A DNA stretch of 64,000 bases from Gammaproteobacteria bacterium Milos-ODIII6 (GTDB lineage: Bacteria; Pseudomonadota; Gammaproteobacteria; Chromatiales; Chromatiaceae): the NCBI GenBank assembly GCA_029228645.1, contig JAPTHR010000012.1:1-64000 (forward strand), in the 5' to 3' direction. Each line of letters opens with the position of its first letter. Positions within the stretch are counted from its first letter, which is position 1. This document shows positions 53,613-63,393 of the stretch, piece after piece. Under the pieces are notes generated by a model. That model did no database searches. It had not been told where the DNA came from and worked only from the letters and a program-made list of their open reading frames with translations. The position numbers and the translations under genes are program-made.

Positions 53613-54077
53613 TCAAGTGAAATCCTCCAGACGGCGTTCAAGCTCCAAAAGATCGGGTATCAGGGCGGGCGCTCCGTTGAACCGCAGCACCGCCTGTATC
53701 GGTGCTTGCGCGAGTTCGGCCGCCGCCACCTCCGCGTGCATCTGGTCCGCACTGATCCGCACCAGACGCGGTATCGACAGGCCGATGATGCCAAGAAAGT
53801 AGTCGGCATTCCCGCTCAGGGATTGACAGACGACGATACGCCGCCGCTGGCTGGAGACCACCCAGGGCTGCCCCAACAGATGTTCGAACTGAACCACGAT
53901 GAGCCGGCGCCGCTGCCAGTCCGTGGCACCGGCAACCCAGTCGGGCGCGCCAGCCAGGGGCGCCAGCTCCCGGTCGCCGATGATGTCGACGACTGCCTCG
54001 TTTGGCAGCAGCAGTGTGTGTTCCTGCAGGGGGATCGCTATCCCGCGGATCTCCATTCCCGCTGCCGCGGCATTCAC
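53613..54077 (-). CDS. chpC: CheW-like chemotaxis protein ChpC
   Basis: The 154-residue protein is a CheW domain: EIRGIAIPLQEHTLLLPNEAVVDIIGDRELAPLAGAPDWVAGATDWQRRRLIVVQFEHLLG, then SGNADYFLGIIGLSIPRLVRI. It starts with GTG sharing GTGA with the chpA stop, so it is translated with chpA. Position after chpA matches ChpC of Pseudomonas, an adaptor for a second receptor set. Confidence 0.85.
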   Translation of the reverse strand: MNAAAAGMEIRGIAIPLQEHTLLLPNEAVVDIIGDRELAPLAGAPDWVAGATDWQRRRLIVVQFEHLLGQPWVVSSQRRRIVVCQSLSGNADYFLGIIGLSIPRLVRISADQMHAEVAAAELAQAPIQAVLRFNGAPALIPDLLELERRLEDFT

Positions 54078-57000
54078 GCCTCTACCCCGGCCAGAACGCT
54101 GTAGATGTTCTCCAGCAGTTCGGCTTCCTGGTAGGGTTTGCCAAGATAACGCTTAACACCCAGATCGACCGCATGCAGGCGATGCTTGGTGCCGGTGCGC
54201 GAGGTGATCATGATGATCGGCACATCGCGGAGCGTCTCGGAGCTCTGCATGTGCCGCGCCAGCTCGAACCCGTCCATACGCGGCATCTCGATATCGAGCA
54301 GCACCACGTCCGGCTTCTCCTGCTGCAGCATCGCGAGCGCATCCACGCCGTCTCTGGCTGTCGTAACCGCCATGTTGTGACGCTCCAGAAGCCTTCCGGT
54401 CACTTTGCGCACGGTAATCGAGTCGTCGACTACCAGGACCCGAATGCCTTCGGCCGCCTCTTCCTCGGCTACCGCGCTTGGCAGTGTCTGTTGCGCGGTC
54501 TCCATACGCATCAGCGCCACCATGTCGAGGATCAGGGCAACGTTTCCGTCCGCCAGGATGGTGCCGCCACTGAACCAGCGAATCCCGCTGAGCTGGGTAC
54601 CAATGGACTTGACGACCACCTCGCGATTTCCGAGCAGGCGATCCACCTGGAGGGCGACCCGATGCTCACCGGACCTCACCAAAAGAATGGGCAGCCAGCG
54701 TGCCGTTTCGGGCAGCTGACGGGGCCCCAGACCGAGCAGATCGCCAAGATAGCGCACCCGGTAGTCCTTTCCATCGAACTCGAAGGCCTCCTGCTCGCCG
54801 CGATAACAGGCCTCCAGTTCATCCTTCGCTATGCGGCTGATCCCATCCATGCTGCCATGCGGGACCACGAAAATCTCGTCTCCCACGGCAACCAGGAGGG
54901 CCTCGCTGATGGCGAGCGTGAACGGCAGGCGAATCACGAAGCGTGCCCCCTTTCCCGGGTCCGAATGGATATCCAGGCTGCCGCCGAGCTGTTTTATCTC
55001 GCTGGCAACCACGTCCATACCGACACCGCGGCCCGCGACCTGCGAAACACCGGCACTGGTCGACAGGCCGGCCTCCAGGATGAAGGCATCCAGCTCCTCT
55101 CCGGAGATGTCCACGGAAGGATCGATCAAGCCCTTGCCTTCCGCCTTGCGCCGGATGGCGTCGCGGTCCAGTCCGCGCCCATCGTCAGAGACGGTCAGCA
55201 CGACCTCCGAACCCTCGCGTCCGACATCCAGGGAAATGCGCCCGAGCGATGGCTTGCCGGCCTTACGGCGCTCATCCGCGGACTCGATACCGTGGGCCAC
55301 GGCATTGCGCAGCATGTGCTCGAGGGGGCCGATCATCTTGTCCAGGATGCTGCGATCGATCTCTCCCTGTTCGCCGCTCAGCACGAGCTCCGCCTTTTTC
55401 CCGAGTGTCTGCGCTGTCTGGCGCACCAAGCGCTGCAAGCGGGTGGCTCGTGACCCGACCGGCACCATGCGGGTGCGCAGCAGTCCTTCCTGGAGGTCGT
55501 TGTGAATTCGGGCCTGCTGCTGCAGCAGGGTCTCGGTGTCGCGGGTCATCTCGCCCAGCGTCGTTCCGATGTTGCTCAGATCCTCGGTGGTCTCGGAGAG
55601 CGCACGTGAGAGCTGTTGGATCATCGAATAACGATCCATTTCGAGCGGGTCGAATCCGGCCGGCAAATCGCCTTCGTGTTGGCGTTCGTGCCCGGACAGG
55701 ATCTGTGCCTCGGTTTCGTTCTCGAGTTTCCGAAGCTGATCCTGCAGGCGACTGATGGTCTGGAACAACTCTTCGATGTTTTGCCCGAACAGCTTGTTCT
55801 GCTGTTCAATCCGGGCGCCGTAGATATGCATCTCGCCCGCGTTGTTCACCATACCGTCGAGTAGCGCCGCAGACACCCTGACCTGGTCGCGACTGGGAGC
55901 CTGCTCGGTTTCCTCTTCCGGCGGAGGCTGGTGGGGTTTCTGCTGCGACGACTCCTCCCGATTTCCGGAATCGGGGAACTGGATGATGCGGGAATCCTCT
56001 CCGATGCCGCTGAGAAGGTCACCATCACCCCGCGGCAGCGCCGAGGGTTCCGAAATTCCGGTTTCCGACAGCAGTTCCGAATCGGTCAAGAGTTCGGAAT
56101 CCGGCAGCGAGTAGGACTCCTCCAGCTGTTCCAGTTCATCCAGCGCCTGCAGATCGTCCTGCTCGTCCACCTCTGCAGGCGAATCCGACGCAACAATCGC
56201 ATCCGCTGCCGGCGTCGGGACAGGCTCCTGGTCCTGCTCCGCGCCCTCTTCCCCGTTCTCCGGTTCGGCCTCGAGCGTGCTCTCCTCCCGATCTGGCGGC
56301 GCCACCGCGGCCTCCGGATCCGCACCGCGCACGACGGCCTCGAGTTGCGCGATGAGCGCGGGCTGCGCCTCGAGGGGGATACCCTGCTCGAGACCCTCGA
56401 CCTGATCGGCGAGAGCATCCAGGGTCTCTCTGACCAGTTCCAGGATCCCGGAATCGGGCGTCGTGCGCCGCTCCACGATTCCCTCGAGAAGTGATTCGGC
56501 CGCATGCGTGAGATCGCCTATCGCGGACAGCGATGCCAGTCGGGCGCCGCCTTTCATGGTATGCAGCCCGCGCTGCATCTGTGCCACGGCCTGCGAGTCC
56601 GCAAAATCGGCGTTCCAGTCGACGAATGCCGCTTCCAGCAGATCGATCAGTTCGCGCGCCTCCTCGATGAAGATGGCGGCCAACTCTTCGTCGTACTCAT
56701 CGGATTCCGCCGAGGCCATCTCGAGCCGCTCTAGCGGCTCCTGGTCGAGCCGCTCGACCTCCCTGGCGATGTCGTTCAGCAGCGCCTCAGAGTGGGGCAT
56801 GTCGGCGCCCGGCCGGTTGATCACCTCCAGCAGCGACTGCATGGTTGCGTGCCCGCGCTCGAGCAGATCCAGCAGAGACGCATTCACCGCCTGGCCTTTG
56901 TCCGCACGCGCAGCAACCCAGTGCTCCAGCTTTCCGGCCACCTGCGCCAGTGGCGCCACCCCAGCCATGTCCGCGCTGCCGCGCAGGGTATGCAGGGATC

Positions 57001-59791
57001 TCTTCAGATCATCGCTGTAGTCGCACTCCGCGGGCGCAGCTTTGCAACGCTCCAGGTACTGTTGCAGAACATCCAGATGCTCCTCTGTCTCCCGCCTGAA
57101 GATATCGAACAGGGTCGCCTCGAGTTCGATTGGCGCCGGAAGCTCGGAGGCAGGCGGCATTTCAGCCTCGGCCGGAGCATCATCCACTTCAGCCGGGTTC
57201 CCGTTGAGAAGGTCCGACTCCGCTTGGGCTTCGGCCTCTTTCTCGAGTTCGAGTTCACCCTCGAACCCTTGTCCTTGTGCGGCCCCGGTTGCAACTTCAG
57301 CTCCGCTGTCGAGCCCGTGGCCCTCGGCGAGAGACTGGTCCTCGGGCGGGACCAGCGGTACAGGGATCGCCTGCTGCACTTCACTGTCGACGGGCAAAGC
57401 CGACTCCTCATGCAGCGCCGCCACCGGAAGCGCTTCTGGCGGTTCCGCCGGAGGCTCGATGTCTATCGTCTCGACGGGAGCGGTTTGCAGCGACTCCCCA
57501 AGGGAAAGCTCCAGTCCCTCCTCGGAAATCTCTCCGGCCCCCACGGAAGCTGGCAATGCTTCGCCATTCGCCATCGCGAAGGCACGCTCCTGCAGGGACT
57601 CGACCTCCGGTGCCGAATTGCCACTGGCGCCGATCCGCGCGACCAGTTCGGGCAACAGCCGGGCAGCCTCCTCGACCAGCCCGACCACCTCCTGTCCGGC
57701 AGTGACCGTTCCGTCAATGACACGATTCAGCAGGTTCTCCATGGACCACGCGAACTCGCCGATTTCGCTCGCCCCTACCAGACGTCCGCTGCCCTTGAGG
57801 GTGTGGAAGGAGCGACGCAGCAGGGCCAAAGGCTCCTCCGATTCCGGCTGATCCCGCCATGCAGGGCATTGCGCCTGGATATTCTCCACCTCCTCATTGG
57901 CTTCCTCGAGAAAGACATCGAGAATCTCCGGATCGATCAGGCTCTCGGATGCGGGCGCCGATTCGGCGGTCTCTGCGTCGCCGGGGGCGTCCGGTGTTGC
58001 CTCGTCGGGAATAAGTTCGGAATCCGTTACGCCGGCCACGTCGCCTGCAGCGAGCACCGCCTCTTCGGGGTCGGCGGCCGCTGCCGGTTCGATCGTTTCC
58101 TCACCAAGCAGCTGCAGCAGCGCCTGGTCCGCGGTGTCCAGCGCACGGTCGTGTCCCAGCGCGGGGCGTAGCAAGTAGGACAGGTAGTATTCAATTCCGC
58201 CGAACAAGTCGGCAAGTGCGTCCGCCTCATCGGACTCGGGCGCGGGCCTGTCTCCCTGGGCATGGCGCTCGATGTAGCGGCCCAGTCCCTCGATCAGGGC
58301 GGATACGCGCGGCTGATTGACGATCGCCAATGCGCCCGCGAGCGAACGCAAGGCCACCGGCACCTCAAGCAGCACGGTGTTTGCCTCGCCCCCTTCGATG
58401 TAAGCCGACAATGCCTCACGAAGTCTGGCGAGTTCCAGAACCACAAGATCGAGCGTGGTCTGCACATGCGCGCGATACTCGGCTTGCGACATATCCAGTG
58501 CCGACACGGCGCCGTTGCCCCCTTCGACAAGTTTCGTCGCGCTGACCTGCGACAGGTCGAGCAGCGCCGATTCGATCGCCAGAAGATCCCCGGCCAGCGC
58601 CATGAGGACGTTCTCATGCGGCTCCTGCTGCGTATCCACGCTCTTCCGGATTTCTTCGATATGCGGGTGAAGACGGTCCCGCAGCTCGACCAATTCCAGC
58701 ATGCCGAGGGTATCCCCAAGCCGACCCAGGGGCTCCGCGAGCCCGGCCAAACGCGTCAGGTCGCCCCGGTCCCCGCGCACGTAGGACTCCAGACGATCGG
58801 TGATCAGCGCCAGGTCCTGTTTGAGCGCGCCACCGACCGCGGCGAACGCCCCGCTGTCCGCTCCGGCATACCCGGGGGAGGACTCCAGCACGTCCCCCGC
58901 CTCCGCAAAGACCTGGTCCAGGTGGTATTCCGCTCGCAATTCGAGCAGCGAGGAATCGGCCGAATCGGCACGCGCGAGGTGGTAGAGGACATTCTTCAGG
59001 AGTTCCAGCGGAATACCGCGGGCAGCGCGCTCCTCGCCCTCGTCCATGATGGCCTTCAATACCCGGTCGATGCGCCCGAATACGACCTTTAGGGTGGGCA
59101 CCACCTCGACGCTGTGTGCGCCGATGGCATGCAGCAACACCGCCGTGGCATCCATCAGCCGGCGCAGCGGTGCGGTCCGGGTGAGCTCGGCAATTCCCTG
59201 TATGACGGCCTGCATGTCCTGCAAACCACTTGCAGAATCCTTATCCCGCATCCAGGCCAGCAGACCGCGATGAAATATCGGGCGCCGGGCGGCGACCAGC
59301 GCCGGAAGGTCGGGATTCCCGGTACCCGCCGGTACCTTCTGCTCCCCACCGAGTTCGAAGTCGAGTCGCGGCGCAAGCAGCGCCATCCTGGAAACAGCCG
59401 CCTGGCCCTGCGCCGACCGGATCTCGTTGACCAGCGGAAGAAGCGAGACCGGGATATCGGGCTCACCCTTCTCCAACCGTTCCAGGTAAGCCGGCAGCTG
59501 GACGATACCGAGCATCAGGGCATCGGCGGCAGCCGCCCGGTCCGATACCGCGTTGCGGTTCAGGGCGTCCGCGAGTTGCTCGAGATGGGCTGCGATGAGC
59601 GCCGCACCGTAGATCCTGGCGACCCCCAGGGCCCCCCTGACCTGATGCAGAGTCTGAATGACTTGGTTGAGTTCGTCGCGTGAATCGTCGACGAATTCCT
59701 CCAGCCCCCGCCTCGCCTGGACCAGCTTCTCGTCGACATCCTCCCGGATCCAACCCAGCCCGGCCGTTTCTGTTGTCAGATCCTTGCTCAT
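54074..59791 (-). CDS. chpA: Chemotaxis histidine kinase ChpA (Pil-Chp)
   Basis: This 1905-residue hybrid kinase starts at 59791 (MSKDLTTETAGLGWI) after AAGGAAACC. It has a degenerate N-terminal phosphotransfer-like segment (LHQVRGALGVAR, ~49) and three canonical Hpt sites: H663 (RSFHTLKGSGRLVG), H934 (RSLHTLRGSADMAGV) and H1077 (RGLHTMKGGARLAS). Acidic Glu-rich linkers join them. The CheA-type kinase core has N1496 (HMLRNAVAHGIE), DDGRGLD and GRGVGMDVV. A CheW domain (~1620-1770) and a REC domain with phospho-acceptor D1833 (VVLLDIEMPRMDGFE) follow. It phosphorylates PilG/PilH and sets pilus motors and cAMP. Confidence 0.96.
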   Translation of the reverse strand: MSKDLTTETAGLGWIREDVDEKLVQARRGLEEFVDDSRDELNQVIQTLHQVRGALGVARIYGAALIAAHLEQLADALNRNAVSDRAAAADALMLGIVQLPAYLERLEKGEPDIPVSLLPLVNEIRSAQGQAAVSRMALLAPRLDFELGGEQKVPAGTGNPDLPALVAARRPIFHRGLLAWMRDKDSASGLQDMQAVIQGIAELTRTAPLRRLMDATAVLLHAIGAHSVEVVPTLKVVFGRIDRVLKAIMDEGEERAARGIPLELLKNVLYHLARADSADSSLLELRAEYHLDQVFAEAGDVLESSPGYAGADSGAFAAVGGALKQDLALITDRLESYVRGDRGDLTRLAGLAEPLGRLGDTLGMLELVELRDRLHPHIEEIRKSVDTQQEPHENVLMALAGDLLAIESALLDLSQVSATKLVEGGNGAVSALDMSQAEYRAHVQTTLDLVVLELARLREALSAYIEGGEANTVLLEVPVALRSLAGALAIVNQPRVSALIEGLGRYIERHAQGDRPAPESDEADALADLFGGIEYYLSYLLRPALGHDRALDTADQALLQLLGEETIEPAAAADPEEAVLAAGDVAGVTDSELIPDEATPDAPGDAETAESAPASESLIDPEILDVFLEEANEEVENIQAQCPAWRDQPESEEPLALLRRSFHTLKGSGRLVGASEIGEFAWSMENLLNRVIDGTVTAGQEVVGLVEEAARLLPELVARIGASGNSAPEVESLQERAFAMANGEALPASVGAGEISEEGLELSLGESLQTAPVETIDIEPPAEPPEALPVAALHEESALPVDSEVQQAIPVPLVPPEDQSLAEGHGLDSGAEVATGAAQGQGFEGELELEKEAEAQAESDLLNGNPAEVDDAPAEAEMPPASELPAPIELEATLFDIFRRETEEHLDVLQQYLERCKAAPAECDYSDDLKRSLHTLRGSADMAGVAPLAQVAGKLEHWVAARADKGQAVNASLLDLLERGHATMQSLLEVINRPGADMPHSEALLNDIAREVERLDQEPLERLEMASAESDEYDEELAAIFIEEARELIDLLEAAFVDWNADFADSQAVAQMQRGLHTMKGGARLASLSAIGDLTHAAESLLEGIVERRTTPDSGILELVRETLDALADQVEGLEQGIPLEAQPALIAQLEAVVRGADPEAAVAPPDREESTLEAEPENGEEGAEQDQEPVPTPAADAIVASDSPAEVDEQDDLQALDELEQLEESYSLPDSELLTDSELLSETGISEPSALPRGDGDLLSGIGEDSRIIQFPDSGNREESSQQKPHQPPPEEETEQAPSRDQVRVSAALLDGMVNNAGEMHIYGARIEQQNKLFGQNIEELFQTISRLQDQLRKLENETEAQILSGHERQHEGDLPAGFDPLEMDRYSMIQQLSRALSETTEDLSNIGTTLGEMTRDTETLLQQQARIHNDLQEGLLRTRMVPVGSRATRLQRLVRQTAQTLGKKAELVLSGEQGEIDRSILDKMIGPLEHMLRNAVAHGIESADERRKAGKPSLGRISLDVGREGSEVVLTVSDDGRGLDRDAIRRKAEGKGLIDPSVDISGEELDAFILEAGLSTSAGVSQVAGRGVGMDVVASEIKQLGGSLDIHSDPGKGARFVIRLPFTLAISEALLVAVGDEIFVVPHGSMDGISRIAKDELEACYRGEQEAFEFDGKDYRVRYLGDLLGLGPRQLPETARWLPILLVRSGEHRVALQVDRLLGNREVVVKSIGTQLSGIRWFSGGTILADGNVALILDMVALMRMETAQQTLPSAVAEEEAAEGIRVLVVDDSITVRKVTGRLLERHNMAVTTARDGVDALAMLQQEKPDVVLLDIEMPRMDGFELARHMQSSETLRDVPIIMITSRTGTKHRLHAVDLGVKRYLGKPYQEAELLENIYSVLAGVEA

Positions 59792-59860
59792 GGTTTCCTT
59801 GGAATTCTGCATGCAGGCAGCCCAATAACAATGGTGGATCGGTCAGTGGCGCACGCCGAC

Positions 59861-61903
59861 TCAATCACCTTCGGGCAGTTTGAATCGGGACACCGTTGCC
59901 CGCAGTTGCTCGGCCAGGAGCGCCAGCGACTCGATCGACTGAGAAGTCTGACCGGTGCCCTCGGCCGTCTGATTGGTGATCTCCTGGATCACCTTCATGC
60001 TGTCGTTGATCGTCTTCGCGTCATCTGACTGTTCGATAGCGTCCACCGCCACCGCCTCGATCTGTTCTGCAATCTGCTGCGAGACCTGCTCGATACGCTT
60101 GAGCGCCTCACCAGCGGCCTCCGCCCTTTCGGCTCCCGAGACCACTTCGGACGTGCTCGCCTCCATGGATATAACGGCCTCGTTGGTATCCGCTTGAATC
60201 GTGTTCACCAGCGCCTCTATCTGCTTGGTGGCATTGGTCGACCGTTCGGCCAGTCGCTGGACCTCGTCGGCCACCACCGCGAAGCCTCTGCCCTGTTCAC
60301 CGGCCATGGCGGCCTGCATCGCGGCATTCAAGGCCAGGATGTTGGTCTGGTCGGCAATGTCCTCGATGAGTTCGACGATATTTCCGATCTCCTGGGAAGA
60401 TTCACCCAGTCGCTTGATCCGTTTCGATGTCTCCTGGATCTGTTCGCGGATGTTTTTCATCCCCTCGATGGTGCCCTGCACGGTTTCGCCACCTTCGCGG
60501 GCGATGTCCAGGGACTCGCGCGCGACGGCGACCGAATGGCTGGCCTTGGTCGCCATTTCATCCATCGTGGAGGACATCTCGCGGACGATATCCGAGGCAT
60601 TCACGATCTTCTCGCGCTGCCGATCCGAGGCCTGCGAGAGATGCTTCGCGGTTGCGCGCGTTTCCTGGGTGGACGCCGAGACCTGGACCGAGGTTTCGTT
60701 GATGGTCGTCACCAGGCCGCGCATTTCCTCGACCGCCTGATTGACCGAGTCGGCGATCGCGCCGGTGATGTCCTCGCTGACCGTGGCTTGGATCGTGAGG
60801 TCGCCGTCTCCGAGGGCCACCATCTCGTTCAGCAGACGCCGGATTGCTTCCTGGTTACGCTGGTTGTGGGCCTCCGCGCGCGCCTCCCTGTCGCGCGAAT
60901 CGCGCAACAGGATCAGGCCGAGGACGACCAGCAGCATGGCCGAGATCACGCCCATGATGGTCACCACGTAGGGACCAACCGAAACCGGTCCAAGCTGGAA
61001 AGCACCGCCGGTTTCACGGTAGGCCTGGATCAGGTCCTGAGAGGCCCGATCGAGGCGCTCGGATGAAGGGGTGATCTCCTCGATCACCTCCAGAGCGGGC
61101 AGCAGCTTGGGCGTCTTGTCGATGATCTCACCGACATGGTCCTGCAAGGTCACGAACAGCAGCGTGACTTCTTCGAGCTGTTTCAGTCCCTCCGGGTCGG
61201 TGATCGCCACGATACCGAGTTGCTTGTCGCCGTTGAGCATTCCCTGCAATACCCGCCCGAACTGATCCGCATCCTGGCTGAACTGGTCGATCGCCACCGC
61301 GGTCGATGTACCGCCCTGCAATACCCGGTTCACGTTGTTTTGCATTCGCTGGGCGAGCATCAGCTGGCGCACTGCCAGGTAAATCTGACGGGGTGCGGAA
61401 TCGCCCTTGATCAACTGGCCGGCAACCTGATCCGAAGCCCCCAGCACCGCGGGAATCAGTTCCTCTATGACGCCAATGAATTCCCGGACGGCGAGAACCT
61501 CCTCCCTGTTCAGCAGAATCTGGTCCGCATAGGCACGCAGTTCCAACCAGGCATTCTCTACCTTGCGCAGCTGCGCAAGCACGTTGTCGGGCGTCGCCGG
61601 CAGGCTGGAAGCGGGGTCCCCGTTCTTCAATTCTGCAAGCGTCTGCGAGAACCGGTCGCGACCGGCAAGCAGCCCATCGAAGGCATTGCTCTCGCCGCGC
61701 ATCGCATCCAGTGACAGCTTGGCAACCTTCTGCGCCAACACCTGCTGTTCCGCGCTTCGGATGAGGTACTGCTCCTGATGATTGGTGGCCCGCTGGGACA
61801 GGATAAACATCACCACCGTTACGATGATCGCCAACAAGGACGCTGCACCCATGACGGCGATGCTGTTGCGCCCCAACCCCTGCTGAGTGATATCCACTTT
61901 CAT
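59861..61903 (-). CDS. pilJ: Pilus chemoreceptor PilJ
   Basis: The 680-residue receptor has a membrane helix at ~14-36, a periplasmic four-helix PilJ sensor, and a second helix near 320-341 ([21 protein letters not shown]). A HAMP region and the signalling hairpin [35 protein letters not shown] follow. The AAMQAAMAG tip differs from standard receptors (ASVEAARAG) and is typical of PilJ. No WxxF tail is present. It reads out surface contact and signals to ChpA via PilI. Confidence 0.95.
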   Translation of the reverse strand: MKVDITQQGLGRNSIAVMGAASLLAIIVTVVMFILSQRATNHQEQYLIRSAEQQVLAQKVAKLSLDAMRGESNAFDGLLAGRDRFSQTLAELKNGDPASSLPATPDNVLAQLRKVENAWLELRAYADQILLNREEVLAVREFIGVIEELIPAVLGASDQVAGQLIKGDSAPRQIYLAVRQLMLAQRMQNNVNRVLQGGTSTAVAIDQFSQDADQFGRVLQGMLNGDKQLGIVAITDPEGLKQLEEVTLLFVTLQDHVGEIIDKTPKLLPALEVIEEITPSSERLDRASQDLIQAYRETGGAFQLGPVSVGPYVVTIMGVISAMLLVVLGLILLRDSRDREARAEAHNQRNQEAIRRLLNEMVALGDGDLTIQATVSEDITGAIADSVNQAVEEMRGLVTTINETSVQVSASTQETRATAKHLSQASDRQREKIVNASDIVREMSSTMDEMATKASHSVAVARESLDIAREGGETVQGTIEGMKNIREQIQETSKRIKRLGESSQEIGNIVELIEDIADQTNILALNAAMQAAMAGEQGRGFAVVADEVQRLAERSTNATKQIEALVNTIQADTNEAVISMEASTSEVVSGAERAEAAGEALKRIEQVSQQIAEQIEAVAVDAIEQSDDAKTINDSMKVIQEITNQTAEGTGQTSQSIESLALLAEQLRATVSRFKLPEGD

Positions 61904-62028
61904 TCAATCTCCCACGGAATTCCCCAGATCAACGAACGGGGTTTTCAAGAACTCTAGTCGTCATTTGCAGCTCGAAGCCCGCACCGGGCACTCTCGAGCG
62001 GGTGATTCCGAGTGTGGCCGGCATGCAT

Positions 62029-62589
62029 TCAGGCCGTCGCGGAACGGAATTCAGGGTCTGCACTCAAACCCGACATACTGAAAACCGGCCATACCTCATC
62101 ATCGATGGAAAAGGCCTCGTAAACGTATCGCCCCAGCGCACCTTCCATGCGCGCATGCTGCAAGCGCCGAGCGAGGTCAAAATGCTTGACGCCCTGCACC
62201 GAGGGCACGAGCAAGCCACACACCAGGCCACGCATGCGGATGACCAACATGCGCGCCGATTTGCCTCGAATCACTGCCTTGGCCCCGAAATACTGTTGTA
62301 TATCGATGACCGGCAAAAGTTCGCCACGCACGTTTGCGAGGCCCTTCATCCACTCCCTGGAACCCGGCACTCGCGTGATCTGGCCGGGGTAAGCGGTCAT
62401 CTCGCGAATCTCGGTCATCGAACTGACCAGGCGCACCCCCGCTATGCTGAAAGCGAGACCGTCCCAGATGGCCTGCCCCGCTTGCGAGCGCGGCAGGCGC
62501 TGCCTGCTTTCGCGCGCCTGTTCGGCAATCCGGGCCAGCATGGCCAGCAGTTCAGACGGTTCCGGCGTTGCAGCAGATGAATCGTTCAT
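62029..62589 (-). CDS. pilI: CheW-like adaptor PilI
   Basis: The 186-residue protein is a CheW domain: GLAFSIAGVRLVSSMTEIREMTAYPGQITRVPGSREWMKGLANVRGELLPVIDIQQYFG, then RMLVIRMRGLVCGLLVPSVQGVKHF. It links PilJ to ChpA. It precedes pilJ by 125 bp and follows pilH by 9 bp. Confidence 0.93.
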   Translation of the reverse strand: MNDSSAATPEPSELLAMLARIAEQARESRQRLPRSQAGQAIWDGLAFSIAGVRLVSSMTEIREMTAYPGQITRVPGSREWMKGLANVRGELLPVIDIQQYFGAKAVIRGKSARMLVIRMRGLVCGLLVPSVQGVKHFDLARRLQHARMEGALGRYVYEAFSIDDEVWPVFSMSGLSADPEFRSATA

Positions 62590-62598
62590 GGTCCTTTT

Positions 62599-62961
62599 TC
62601 AGTTCAGAATCCCTTCGAGCACGCCGATCAATTCCGGCGCGGACACCGGTTTGACCAGGTAAGCCGTGGCACCCTGAAGCATGGCCCACTCGCGGTCCGT
62701 GTCCTGGTCCTTGGTGGTGATCATCACCACTGGAATGTTCTTGGTTACCGGGTCGCGGCTCATCTTGCGGGTCGCCTGGAACCCATTCAGTCCCGGCATC
62801 ACGACGTCCATCAGGATCAGGTCGGGCCTTTCACTCTTGGCGACACTGACCCCCTCCGCGCCGTTCTCGGCCGTGATGGTCTGATAGCCCGCCGATTCCA
62901 GATAGCCTGTGATGACGTGGAGTTCCGTCAGGGAGTCGTCCACCACGAGGATCTTGTGCAT
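62599..62961 (-). CDS. pilH: Twitching motility response regulator PilH
   Basis: The 120-residue stand-alone receiver starts MHKILVVDDSLTELHVITGYLESAGYQTITAENGAEGV. The phosphorylation site is D52 or nearby (LILMDVVMPGLNGFQATRK) and the late lysine is in AYLVKPVSAPEL. It is the CheY-like partner for ChpA, lowering pilus retraction and cAMP signals in relatives. It lies 4 bp after pilG. Confidence 0.94.
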   Translation of the reverse strand: MHKILVVDDSLTELHVITGYLESAGYQTITAENGAEGVSVAKSERPDLILMDVVMPGLNGFQATRKMSRDPVTKNIPVVMITTKDQDTDREWAMLQGATAYLVKPVSAPELIGVLEGILN

Positions 62962-62965
62962 CTAT

Positions 62966-63370
62966 TCAGGCCGCCTTGTCCGCGAATCGCTTCAGGGCAT
63001 CCAACAGCTCGTCCCGGGAAAAAGGCTTGGTCAGATACTGATCGGAACCGACCAGGCGGCCACGCGCGCGGTCGAAGAGCCCGTCCTTGCTCGACAGCAT
63101 GATCACCGGAATTCCGCGGAAGGTTTCGTTGTGCTTGATGAGGGCGCAGGTCTGGTAGCCATCCAGACGCGGCATCATGATGTCGATGAAGATCACGTCG
63201 GGGTGGTTGTCGGCGATCAGGGACAGGGCCTCGAAACCATCCGTTGCCGTGACAACCTCGCAGCCAGCTTTTTTCAGCAGCGTTTCCGCGGTGCGGCGGA
63301 TCGTCTTGCTGTCATCAACCACCATCACTTTCAGACCCTGCAAAGCATCATCTCCCGCCGTGTCTGTCAT
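62966..63370 (-). CDS. pilG: Twitching motility response regulator PilG
   Basis: The 134-residue receiver starts MTDTAGDDALQGLKVMVVDDSKTIRRTAETLLKKAGCEVVTATDGFEAL. It has VIFIDIMMPRLDGYQTCALIKHN with the phospho-acceptor aspartate and VGSDQYLTKPFSRDELLDAL. The 69 upstream in-frame codons are not coding (they overlap the rhodanese gene in another frame). PilG promotes pilus extension and activates adenylate cyclase in relatives. It follows the rhodanese gene by 23 bp. Confidence 0.95.
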   Translation of the reverse strand: MTDTAGDDALQGLKVMVVDDSKTIRRTAETLLKKAGCEVVTATDGFEALSLIADNHPDVIFIDIMMPRLDGYQTCALIKHNETFRGIPVIMLSSKDGLFDRARGRLVGSDQYLTKPFSRDELLDALKRFADKAA

Positions 63371-63393
63371 CACTCCAGGCCTCCGTTCAGTTA

